Positions 37,101-49,400 of a DNA stretch of 64,000 nucleotides are shown here, one piece after another. Under the pieces are notes generated by a model. That model had not been told where the DNA came from. It did not search any database and saw nothing but the letters and a program-made list of their open reading frames with translations. The DNA comes from Agelaius tricolor (lineage: Eukaryota; Chordata; Aves; Passeriformes; Icteridae): contig JALJCS010000001.1 of NCBI GenBank assembly GCA_023055355.1, positions 76,363,381 through 76,427,380 of the forward strand. The letters are read 5' to 3'. Numbering within the stretch: the first letter of the stretch is position 1; each line of letters opens with the position of its first letter. Made by a program: the position numbers and the translations under genes.

Positions 37101-40100
37101 GCATCCCATCAGTCAACCAGTGTATTATTGGTCATCTCAGTCCTTAAAAAACAAAGGTGTTCTCCCTGTTTGTTTCAACCAGGCTGTGCCCACAAAGCAT
37201 TCAGCAAGAAAGGACATTTGCCAGAAAATGTGTGAAGTGAGGACGTGACAGGCTAAGACACAGAATTGCATCACTGCACCACTGTTCAACTGAATATTCA
37301 CAGAAGCTGAGGCATTGTCATTGCACACAAAAAGGAACAGCCAGCAAGTAAGTTTTTTTCACAAAATAAATGTCAGTCCTAACTACTGCAATTCATTTCA
37401 GCACTTGTCAGCATTATTACCCATTATTTTTTCAGGAAGTGCTGAGTAGACACCATCACCTGGATTTACATATGCAAAGTAATATCACACATTGGCACAA
37501 TTTGTAAGGTACTGGGGGTGCTGTGTGTGTGGGCTGGATTCTGGCTAGGACATGTGTTTGCACAGCCCTTAACAATACAGCCATTTAATCAACTCAAAGG
37601 CAGACCTTATAAAATTACTCTGGTACCATTTTTGCTATTGTCTTCCAATGGTAGAAAGTTTGGAACAGACATAAAGCCCAGCCAGATTAGGAGAAATTTC
37701 AGAAGTCGCAATCCAGCCCTTTCTCTCCTTACTTCTCCCAACTTTTTTTTACAAATATATTTTTCTAACTTTTAAAATGACCCACACAAATGTTCAGAGA
37801 GGGAAAAATGAAGGTGTGTAGCTGCATAAATCCTAATCCCACAAAATTAGCAGATGTTTTGTGGAAGACTTTAACAGGATAAGGGATTTCTTAGGTTTTT
37901 GCCTGGGCTAAACTTCAGCTAGATAGATTCATAAACTCCCACAACAAGCCCCCAGGATTTTGAAGACACCACACACCAAGAGGTCCAAAGGAAGATCTGA
38001 GATCCTAACTACATGTCTTCCAAAAAAGAATTAGAGTTCATTAAGCATATGCAGTGCATTAGAAGAAACTAAGAGCAAAACAGATTTGGGAGTTGTTGGT
38101 AGTTTCCCTTTATAAGCTGCTGCTGGAAGCAAAGCACCACTGAACATCACTGTAAGCAAAAACTTGTTTGGCCTTAAGGGCAGTGGGAAACTAAAGCTCT
38201 CTAGAAGAAAAAGAAGATAGTTGAAATTATACTTTTTTCTTTCTGTCTACTTTTGAATGAGGTACTTCAGTAAGTGCTCAGTAAAACTCTGGAGAGAAAA
38301 ATAACAACTTCTGCCTCTCACTTCATGTGTGAGGCAGTTTTACCACAGCCCTCAGACTTAGTATCTGAATAAATAAACCCTTGATATCATCTGAAATCAG
38401 TAATACTTACCTAAGAGAACATGTCTGATTGCCTAAGACCCAAGTCTCAGGGCCAGGAGCTTTTAGAGGTGTCACTTGAGACTCAGTCCAAATTTTCCAG
38501 AGACTTGGTCCAGAGTTTTCAGATAGAGTTGAATACACACACACAAAAGGAAACTTTTCAAGTCACGTTAGACTTCTTACAAGTTGGAGCACTGCCTCAA
38601 ACCAGGGCTTTTGCTTAGCTCCAAGGATAAGTGATAGCCTAAAAAGACTGAAACACATCCCCTGCCTCTAGCAGCTACAGAAGACCTCAGAAACACTGGC
38701 TTCATGGTCAGGAAATGGATGGAGCATCCCAGAGAGCCAGGAACAAGCACTTGGCCTAGCAGCAAGGGCTTGCAGATTAAGCTTTTCTCACTTTCAAGAT
38801 TCACAGGTTTCAATGTGAATCCACAATAACTCTTATTTGACCACCAAACATGCTATGAGCTAATTTTCCCTTTGTTTTGTTCTTTTCTGTCATCATAATA
38901 AATTAATCAAAGTAAGTGGGAAAAACTTCTCTCTGCCTGGCCTAACATCCAGCAAACTGTAAAACAAAATCATGACTCCCTGAAAAGAACAGCTTACAAT
39001 GAAAACATAAACACCATTACTGTTTCCAGACTAATAGCACTGAGCTAAAATACCACCAAGAACTCATTCTATCCCCCTTGTCCAGCTCAAGCTTTTACCA
39101 ATTTCATGGGTGAATTAAAAGAGCAGTATTGATCTATACTGGCTGCCCTTTTCAGAGCAAACATTGCACTGGACAGGAAGACACGCAGATCTTCTTAGCT
39201 TAAGAAGAATATACAAGGCAGCATCATTTTCAGCAGCTTATTCAAGGGAAAAGGTGTCTGCCCCTAAAATGTCATGCTGAAACCATCATTCAATGCTTGT
39301 CACTAGCTACAGCTAAACCATGGAGGACTGATTTACATTTGTGCTGCAGTAATGAGTGAGCTGTTTTCAAAATGAAAACCTAACTTATGGCTCTATTTGC
39401 TCTTCTCTCAACAGGCAATAAATGGAGTTCATAAAATTACCAAGCAGCTTTGGAATGGTAACCTAATTAAATCAGCAGTAACTGATTGAAATAACTGAAG
39501 AATTTTATATATATATAAGATAAAGCCTTCAATAAAAAGGAGTCTTCTTTGGGACATACCGAGTCTTCCACCACCCCTGTTTTAAACATACTGATTGACA
39601 ACAATTGTCCACAAAATTAATATTGTAGATTTATAATTGCATCTCACAAACTGTGAGGGTGATTCTTCTCTCACTGAGGCCAGGAGTAAGAAGCCCCTTG
39701 CTCCCTGTAACACATACCACCATGGTACCAAAAAGGTTTTAGAGCTGAAGCCTCCACAGAAGTTAACACCACCGGAAGCAGCAACAGCTCCTGTCTGCTG
39801 AAGGAGAGGAGGTAGAAGAGAAGCAAGGAGCATGGCAGAGCAATCAGAAGTGCTTCCAATTTTTATGAAACTACCCAGGCTGTGTTGTAATTCCTCCATG
39901 CAAACCCAAGTTGTTATAGATTTTTCCTGAGTTGATTATCTGCCTCCCACAGGTAACCTGCCTGTACTTATATGAACACCAACAGTCAATTTGTTAGGCT
40001 CAAACAACAAAAAACCAGAGAAATATGAAACTCTATATGGGGCACAAAATTGCCAATACTAAGTTTTACAAGATTGATGTACAAGACAGTTTTTGTCCAT

Positions 40101-40757
40101 AAATCTCATAACACTTTCTTAAGAGCTGTGAGGCAGATGCCTTGGGCTCCATGCTTTGGAAGCTGCACCTGAGACTTGAGATGTGACCTTCTCGATGTCA
40201 TGTAGCAGGTCAATATGTTCTACTTCAACATTCCCAAGTCCATGAAGACTGCCATTGCTTTGAGGAGAAGACAAGCAATCCTGTGCCCAAGCTGAGCTCT
40301 GAGCCTGTCATTAGAGTAGCACTGAGCTAGAATGACTAAACACGTGGAAGAATCAACCAGTTTTCAAGACACCAGTTGGCATCTAAACTGCTTGTCCAAG
40401 CTGATGAACAAAGGAGAAAAATGTAAAAAAGGAAGAAAAAGGAGGAAGCAAAATTCTGCCTCAGATCAATAAATAACCTGTCCTCCTTAAACCATCCACA
40501 CTCTATTTTGTCCATGTGGCCTTTGCTGGTTTTTACTGACAGGCTGGTAAGACCAAAAAAATTTTAAAAAATGGAAAAGAGAGAAGTTAATTTCTTAGCC
40601 TTTACCCTGTTCAGAGCATACACAGCTCCAGCTGCACAGATGCACCTCCAGAGAACTCACACAGCGCAACACCTCACAGGACAAGAAGGGACAACTGCAT
40701 CTCTTGCTGCTGCTGGCACAGGTGAGGATGTGTCAGAACCCAGGACATCCCTCTGGC

Positions 40758-41359
40758 TGTCCTGAGCAGCCAAGACCCCTGCCAGGGGGCTCAGAGACCC
40801 TGGCACAGGGCCCAAAATGCCTGTGGTTTTGATTATGACCCATGGAGCAAGTTACCAACCTTAGATGAAGATCTGCAAGCCATGACAAATTAAGTAGAAC
40901 GATAGTGAATTTATCCCAAGGTGAAAAAGTAGATTTTGGGGTTTTTAGAATGGGGATTCAGGGGGGCAAGATGGAGGAATCTGAGTGTGTCCAGCCTTTC
41001 TCCTTCTTCTTCTTGGCCTCCATCTTCTGCTGTGATGTTGGCACTTACAGATTGGTTTAGAGTAGAAGCTCACTGTCTAACACAGGTGATAGGTATTGGG
41101 AAGTAATTGTAAATATTGTACAACATTGTAGTTTTTAGTATAAAGATATAACACTGCCCCAGGGGCAGGCAGTGTGCCTCGGACTGTCTTGCTGAGCTGA
41201 CTTTAGCAGGGCAGGAGAAAGAATTTTATAGATAAGATACAATAAACAACCTTGAGGCCAAGAAATGAAGAGCCCTGACTCTTCCTTCAAGCGCAGGGCT
41301 GGGAAAAGAGACTTCCTAACTTTTCTTGGGGTCACTCTGACCAGAGAGAGATCCCGACA
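40758..41359 (+). mobile_element. LTR of an avian endogenous retrovirus
   Basis: The stretch resembles an LTR with a TATAAAG box at 41139-41145 and an AATAAA poly(A) signal at 41241-41246, followed by a G/T-containing end and ATCCCGACA at 41351-41359. The 5' end could instead be at 40822, where TGTGGTTTTGATT starts; the preceding bases would then be retroviral internal 3' sequence. No matching direct repeat flanks it. The 166-codon open frame on the opposite strand (41135-41635) overlaps the LTR and is not a gene. Confidence 0.65.
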
Positions 41360-44300
41360 AGGATGGTGCCAGGCTGCCCATCTGCCACTGTCTGCCTGTG
41401 GATTGGTTCTGGATTCACAGTTCAGCAGCTCTGCCTGTCCAAGATGAACCTTTAAGACATAAACCTGCCCGGAGGAGATGGCAGCAAACACTGAGCAAGC
41501 CAAAGTCAGGCTGATGTCTGCAGCCAGGGCAGGTGGCTGCTCTGAACAAAAGGGAGTCTGAAGGGCTGAGCAGCAGTGGCCTCTCCTGGAGGCCCCTCCC
41601 AGAAATTCCTCAGCAGCTGAGAGCTGGTGCACCAAGACCCCTCACCTCAGTCCCCACTCACCTGTCAGAGATGGGAAGGCAAAATGGGTAAGACACCTTA
41701 GTGTGAAGGGCAAGAAGATGAGATGGAGAGTTTGTGGGCAAAAGAAAGGAGAACAGAAATTCATGCTATGACTAGGGACATCAGGAATACCCAGCAGACA
41801 GACAGGAGTGACATAAACAATTTAGAGAGGGCAAAATGAGTGAACCCTTCCACATCTTTATATCAACATAACCAGCACACAGAGAACAAATATGTTTACT
41901 CCAGCCTTACCTGAGCTCCTTGCTGAACAGTGCATGAAAATCAAGGTCTCAGGCTTTACCTGTAACACAGCAAATGGCCCCAAATGTGCAGCAAAGTAAG
42001 CAGAACAAGAACAGTGACCAAAATGGGACCTTCTAATACAAATCATAAAGCTCATCTTGCCAGAAGACAGATGTCTCTTGAAAATTACTGTGGAATGAGC
42101 TCCCTCAGAAACTAAGGGCCAACACAGTCAACATAATCTTCCTCTGCAATAGAGATAAATATTCTAGAAGTCATCTCCTTTAAAATAGAATGAAAAAACA
42201 AAAGAAAACCATTACAAGCAAGTATCACATGCAGAACACCCTTGCAAGAAAAACGAGCCAGTTATCCACAAATGACAGATGACAGCAGTTTAACACACTG
42301 CTGTTAGGATGTCAGGTACAATATGAATGAGACAAGACAAGCAGAACACATGCACATAAAATGGAAAGTACAGTAATAAGGAAAGAAGCATCAGTAAAAT
42401 ATGGGAAAATGAAAAGGACTAGAAGGAAATGAGGTATAAAAAAGAAAAAATGGTAAAGAATGGAGCAACATACTGAGGTAGCATATTGAAGCAGACGATC
42501 CTCTAGCATTTACTGGTGCAGAACCATTGTCTGGAACAGGTCAAGGACAGTTTCTGTCAGCTGAGGATTTGGTCCTCCACACAGAACCAGGCAATGGCAA
42601 TGACAGCATCCTGCCTGGTTTCCTTGGGATGCCTTCCCCCTCAGAAAGTGAAGAGGCAAGACAGGAAGAAAATAAGATGATGCCATAAATTAAAAGGCAA
42701 GGCGTAACAGAAATAAAAAAATAGATGAAGAACAAGAAATAAAAACAAAGGGATGGGGCAAAGGCAAGATAAAAAGAAAATATCCACAGATTAGTGGAGT
42801 ACATTTTATTTATTCATGATCTCTGTTTTATTATGTGTCCTTGGCAGATGTCCCACAACTGAAAATTTGCAAGGCAGATATTGATGTGAGTTTAGAGACT
42901 TGAGCCTTGTTTCTAGTCATTAGCCTTGGGCAGATCTTTTTAATAGATGTGCCCCAATAGGAAGTAAACAAGTTCCTTAAATCAAGAGTCTTTGGACAGG
43001 AGACATGCTGCCAACAAATGGGCTTAGACAGGGACTCCAGGAGGTAAGACCAAAAGCATGGTCTCGACCTTCTTTTCAAGTAACCAAGCTGAAGGTCAGG
43101 CTGCTCATACAGACATTGTCTAACAGGATACAGACTGCTCTGACAAATTCACACCCGACCCTGCCTGTCACACACCCTCCCTGTTAAGCAGCCCTTATTT
43201 CACCTGGGAGGTGCAGGCTCAGCCTGCCCAGCTGGCAGGACAGGGATGCCAACACAGGCAGCCATGGCAGCGGTCTCTGGAGCCATCCCAGCAACGAGGC
43301 AGGATACAATAGGACACAGAACAAAAAGCTCACCTCTGGCAGAGGCACCAGTGCTGAGTGCAGAAAGCTCAGCTGCCTCACTCCTCAGGCAGGTTTAAGG
43401 TGCCTCTGCAGCTTGGCTCAGTCACTGCAGAATCTTGTTCTGCACTGAGGATGAATGGTCTTGGCACTGAGTGTGAGTAGTTGATTTTATCCTGCCTGTG
43501 GCTGTAATTGCACAGCTAAGGTGATACTGGTGGCCAAACATCCATTTATCATATTTGCAGTTTAAGGTGGTTTTATTCTTCTTGCCCTGGGGAAGTTGCT
43601 AAGTCCTAGAGAGGGTGAGCAAAGAACTGCTCCTCCTTCAGGACCTCTCTGTTTCTGCAAAGGACATTCTAGTAAAACATCTGACCTCACCTGTCCCAGG
43701 AACAATTCTAGGGGTCACACTGCAGTTTGTATCAGCTCAGCTGAAAGCTGATTATTGATTTTCTTTTGCCCACACTCACAAATAGGAAGTTGAAAGGCTG
43801 CTACAACTTCTGTGGGTTGCCTTAGTGCTGAGACAGGTAACAAGACGCAGACATTTATAGACAAGGAAGAAGGTCTCTCAAAATGAGCTTTAATGTCCTC
43901 TGCTATGAATACATATAGATTTACTCTTTTTTTAGTTTCAAGACTCTCTTAAATCTGCCCAGACAGTATAAAGCAGATCTAACAGACAAGTAAAGAACCA
44001 TGATTTAGGAAATCTGATATTATTTCTGGACCTTCCCCATACTTTAATTCCTGAAATTGAAATGAAAATCTAATTATATTATGCCTCTTTTTAAAGAAAA
44101 CTGTTCTGAAATCTGCAGCTAAGAAGCACCCTTGTAAAAGCTAGGTATGACTACTGTCAATTAAACTTCTTTCATCATTTAGCTACCTACCTGTATTTAA
44201 ATAATTTACACAATTTCAGAACATAAAATCATTTTTGTCTACCCACAGTACTATCTCAGCAGAAATTTAGATACAGAAACGAAAAAGTTTCTTCATTACA

Positions 44301-45289
44301 AGCCATGTAATTGTCCTTCATTCCCCCAAATGACTGCTGGTTTCAACACTGCTGCTATGGGCAGCCCAGCAGCAGATATTAAATACATATTGCAAAGTTG
44401 AAAAGCCACCTCTACTTCATGGCTTAGGATATGAACTCAGATCAATTCCTACCAAAACTGTACGTTATTTAACCCTAACTGATTAGAGGAGAGAAATATT
44501 TTGGGAAAGGCTGCAATTTTGGCTTGAGGAAAGTAAGAATGAGTGGTCCAGGACATGTCTCATGTCTCTGAAAATGAGATCTGCCCCAGGTATCCCAAGT
44601 CAGACACCCAGAACTTGACTCATACATCCCCTCTGAAACTCCTGGCTCCCTACAAAAGGCATGCCTGCTCCCTCTGTCCCCTCAGGACGGTAGCTTGAGT
44701 GCCTTATGCCATCTATTGGCCTAGACCGGTGACAGGCAGTCGGAGGAGAACTTTAATTCTGGGAAAGTGACTGTGTTAAAAGGAATCTGTCGGCAGATCT
44801 GTAAATTCCGCTAATGGAATCAATACACTGCCGCTGCTCAGATCTTGAGGTCTACCTTGCCTAGCAGACACACTGAGTTCAGCTCCCAGAATAACCAGCA
44901 GCTGTGCTTTGCATTAGGAAAATGAAAAATGGTACACAGCGATCTCGCAGGCAAGAAAATCCAGAGAATCCAAAAATAAGCAGAGAGAATTTTCACTGTC
45001 CTACACATGAACGTTTAAAAAGTCATTCATAAAAAGAGAAAGTTCCTTCAAAGTCCACTTAGTTCTAAAATCTCGTTAACTATCCCAAACTTAGTGAAGT
45101 CTACTTTAAACAGGACGTGCACAGTTAACAAACTACTTCCACGTTTCCTTACCCCCAGAGGCTACTGTAGCCATTCACGGATGCTTAAATCTAGTTTACT
45201 TTTTAACCTAAACGAGTTTCTAAAACACAAGGCAGAGCTGTGCCATGCGAAAGGACTCAGAGGCATCGCTACTGATCCTCTCCCGTACA

Positions 45290-46400
45290 GGCCATTACAA
45301 AGCAGCCGCGGAGACCTCGGCAGGACGCGTCCGCTCCGAGGGCCAGAGCGGTGCCCGCGCCCCGCTCCGGAGCCGCCTCCCCGCGGAGGGGCTGCACGTC
45401 CCGAGCAGGATGGTGCAGGGCAAGACTTCGCCGGGGCACCCAACGCGCCGAGGCTCCCCCTTCCCAGGTGGCTTCCTGTGCACCCCTCTTCTTCCTCCTC
45501 CTCCTCCTCCTCCTCCCCCGACTGTTTGCCCCGCGAAACGCAAGGAGAGGACACCGCGCCGGACTCCGCGCTGTCCCCTCCGAGCCGCAGCCGCTCCCGG
45601 GGCAGCGCTGCCTACCTGGAGCCGCGGCCCGCCGGCCGCCCCGCCGCGCTCCGCCAGCTCCGCGGGGCCGCCCGACGTGGGAGGGGAACACCGGCGGCGG
45701 CAGGCGGGCTCAGCCGAGTCCCCTCCCCGGCCCCGGGCATCCCCCAGCCCCGCTCCCGTCGCGGCGCGCAGCGGGCCGGGCGCTGCCTGCGGCCCCGGGG
45801 TCCCGCAGCGCCCTCGGGGGCCCCGTTCCGCTCCCCGTGGTTCCGCACCGCGCCCGAGCGATGCCGCTTCGCCTCCGGGGGTCCCGCTCCGCCCGGGCGG
45901 TCGGTGTTCCCCACAAGTCCCGCTCCAAGCCCCGGGGATCCTGCTCTGTGGCGGAGTCCCACCCCCACGGTTTCCTCTTCTCTCCCAGAGCGTTCCCGCA
46001 CTTCGCCCGTCGGTCCCGCACAGCACCCCCGGCGCCTCGCCCCGCGCCCGGGGCCGTCCCGCTCCGTTCCCCGGGGCAGTCCCGCACCCGCCCGGTGCGG
46101 ACCCGGCTGCGCCGCTGCCCCGCGTCGCCACCTACCAGGCACGCCCAGGCGGTCCCCGCTCCCCCGCGGCTCGGAGGGGGCAGCCCGTGCCGAGGGGCGC
46201 TGCTGCCGAGGCGGAGGGGCTGGGCCGGCCGCCTCCCGCCCGGGCTGCGGCAGCAGTGCCGGCCCTGCCGCCCGTGCCGCGCTCTGGGCTGCGGGGCTCG
46301 CCCCGTCCCGCTTTTGTGCGGCGGCGGGGCCGGCGCTGCGCGCTGAGCTGTCAGCGCCGGGGGATTGATCTGCCATCGATTCCCAGGCGCTGCGCTGAAG
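45290..46400 (-). promoter_or_regulatory. KCNS3: CpG island, candidate KCNS3 promoter and first exon
   Basis: About 1.1 kb is very GC-rich and dense in CpG, in sharp contrast to the AT-rich DNA on both sides. This is the usual look of a vertebrate CpG-island promoter. It lies upstream of KCNS3 on the coding strand, and KCNS3 requires an upstream 5' exon. Two minus-strand donor-like sites are visible: CTCCAG followed by GTAGGC at 45615, and GCCTG followed by GTAGGT at 46135. No TATA box is evident. Long overlapping open frames occur in nearly every frame because stops are rare in such GC-rich DNA. The link to KCNS3 is inferred from position. Confidence 0.6.
45488..45516. repeat. CCT trinucleotide microsatellite in the CpG island
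   Basis: An almost pure run of CCT units lies inside the island. If transcription starts further right on the minus strand and the distal donor is not used, it would fall in the intron; otherwise it may lie in or next to the 5' exon. Copy number is likely to vary between individuals. Confidence 0.9.
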
Positions 46401-49400
46401 TAGCACACACGCGGCTTGATTAGCTGGCGGTGCAGCCTGAGATGCGGAGTGTCCTCCGCACGCTGCAGGGGGATGTAATTTGTGCTCCGTGCTATGCCCC
46501 AGAGTAGTTGTCTGCTTGTGTCGGGGCTCAGTTCTGCCCGAGTTAAAGTCAGAGGGCAATGGGAAGCCAGGCCAGCTCCCAGTGTAACTCGAAAGCACAG
46601 CTGCGACAGCGTTCCACGATTAAACACTTTGTTTGTTTCAGTGGTGTCGTTTTGAAAATTGCCGATAATGAACGGGGAAGTTTATTCCTTTATTACAAAT
46701 TTTGACACAATGTAAGGTATCTTCTACACTTTTGCCAAACTTTTCAAAACTTTTCACTAAGAAAAAGTACTCTAAAACATCATCATTATCATCATCATCA
46801 CTAACTGCAGGATTAGGGGGGGAAAATCTGTTTCATAACTATTTCTGCCAATTATTTTCCTCATCAATTTTAGCTTGAAAAAAATCTTGCACAAATATTG
46901 CATAAAATTCTCCTCTGTTTTAGGGGGAGATTTTGTTGTGGTGGGTGTTTTTAGAATTTATTACATATTTTAAGGAGAATAATTCAACAACCTATTTTTT
47001 AGAGGCAACACAAATACTTACTATGCTGATGTGTTCCTGTTGTGGTAATAATTTTTTAGTCTTATAAGAGTTCTCAGTTGTGAAGACTAAGGAGAGGGGA
47101 GATCCTAAGAGAATACATTTCTCTCTGATTGTGTTTACTGTTATTCCCTTAAGATACTATTGCTCTGCAGAGAGGACTAATTTTATTACATGTTATGGTG
47201 TATAATAGCATTAATAAATTAAATGTTTTATCTCATTTCTCTTTCGTTAATCACAGAAGTTTTAATCACTGCAGAATGTCTTGTCCAGATATTACATCAA
47301 CCCTTCAATGTTGTGTACAGCAATATGCATTTATGCTACACATGTTTTTCAAAAAACTATAGTTAAGCAGGAGTACAGAATGACATTTAGTTACAGAAAG
47401 TTCGTGAGAAAGCCATGCCCTGAGTGCAAAGTGAGTTCCTCAGAACTGTTCAAATACAAGAATGTGAACAGAATACTTCCTGAAGACGAATGAGGTCATC
47501 TTAGTGGGTCATTTGGAGATTTCAGCATAACATTTGAAAGATCCTGGAGAAATATTGTTACTGACTTTTGGAAATGATACTGCAGCACTGCAGCCCATCA
47601 GATGGTTACACAACCTCAAGTCATCACAGGCAAGAATGTGAGATGCTGGAAATTGCCCGGGAAGGTGAGAGCTGCAGCTGCCTGGGCAGCAAGGACACAC
47701 ATGTTTCTAACACACAGGGACATTTGTAGTGACGGAGGGGCAAAAGGTAGGTTTATTGCCGGTGTCAACACGGCTGGTGACACTGGTGACTCTTTCCTCA
47801 GAGCCTGTTGTGGGCACTGGATGTGTCCCATGGTGCTGCTCTGCCTGGCAGAGAGGGCAGAACATGCTGTCTTGGCTGCTCATCAAGCCTGTCGAGCTGC
47901 AATCTGCATTATCATAACTTAGAGCTCCTTACATCAGCATCATCCTGCACTGCTCTTTTCTAAACAACAGACCCAGTCCCCTGAGGGCAGCACATTTAGA
48001 AAAGCCAGTTCTTTCCTCCCAGTGTTCTGCAGACCCAGGCGTCTTCTGTATTTTATCTGCATCAAGAAATACCAGAAAACATAGGGATTGCATTTATTTT
48101 TGTATTTGATGCATCATGGTTTTTTTTTACATAAGCAGTGTCTGAGCACTGAGATGTCTGAGGAAACATCTTCCCTTTTAAAGCAGTTTTTCACGTGCTT
48201 CCTCTAAAACACAGCAACTCCCCTGAGCTGTGATCATGCTTTTACATGGAGGGATGACTTGTGGGGTTTTGGCAGGTTTCAGCAACTACATTTTAAAATA
48301 TGCCCTGGAATTTGCTTGACTCAATCATCTGGAGAAGGAGAGATTTCTATCTTCCTCATGCAGAAAAACTTATTGGCAGCTGTTTATGGTAGACATAAGC
48401 CTAGTTCCTGGCAGTGAGAAAAAGAATTGAAAGGAAATCTAAGCTATAACTCCATCATCTTCATTGCCCTGCAGTGGTTTATAATATTGCAAAATGGTGT
48501 TAACTGTTGCTCACCAGCTTAAAATGACTGTGAGACAAAGGCTGTTAAGGAAAATGGCATACATAAGGCTGGCTCATAGTATCTTGTGCTCTAGCCAAGG
48601 GTCAACCAGAAATATTATTCAGGAACAAATAATTACAAAATGTCCAGATTAGTCTTTAAAAATATTAACTCCTTCAAAGTTGCTGGTAATAAGTTAACTC
48701 AAGACAAAACTGTTGTTTAAAATTTCTCGTAAGAAGGTTTTCACCAATGGAGTGAATGGAGTGAGGAGTGAACATATGGCTACATCGGAAGGGATTGTGA
48801 CCCCCCATAAAATAGCTTACATCCTTTTTATGGCTCTTTAAAGCACGCAGTGGGCCTATCCAAAGTCAAGCTGCCACTGGCTAATCTAAACTGGAAACAG
48901 CAGTGCCCTGCCTGAGCACTGTTGTGCATGTGTTTGTTGTGTTTGTGTAACATTTCCATCCCTAGGGACTGGCCATTATCCCCCCCCCCATTTGTTTTCT
49001 TCCCTGAATTGCCTTCATCCAACCAAAATATGTCAGCAGTTACACCAGGGGGACTCTATTAAAGACAAATGGACTCAATGTTCTTCCTGAAGAAATACTC
49101 ACAATTTAAGCTGCACAGCTGTGGGACAAATTTAGAGTAACTCTGCCTTAGGTACTTTCTTGGGGGAAAAAGAAAAAAAAAGGTGATTAGAATGGCAACC
49201 CTCCTGTCAGCAAGAGCTGAATCTGCTCCACTCTGCCTGCTGCAATCCCACCCTTTCCAACCTGCTAGGGACACGTGGGACAGGGACTGCAACACCACTT
49301 GCAGCCCCTGCAGTGCCTGCTGGTGACCATCCACAGCCACCACAGCAACCAGCACAGGGATTCTACTTGCTGCACAAAACCAGACACAAAACACAGCTTT

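Larger units (their letters stand above)
27556..45615 (-). other. KCNS3: Inferred first intron of KCNS3
   Basis: This spans the acceptor at 27554 to the stronger of two donor-like sites in the CpG island. I found no coding exon inside. It holds one LTR at 28740, one at 40758, several CR1 remnants and short repeats, listed separately. A further non-coding exon could be hidden here and would not be visible from sequence alone. The right-hand limit is an inference. Confidence 0.45.

Noticed and set aside
41135..41635. 166-codon minus-strand open frame
   Set aside because: It lies mostly antisense to an LTR and has no recognisable domain.
45094..46627. Several long overlapping open frames of about 280-420 codons on both strands
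   Set aside because: They occur in nearly all frames of a CpG island. Their products are rich in Pro, Arg, Ala and Gly without any domain, as expected when stop codons are rare in GC-rich DNA.
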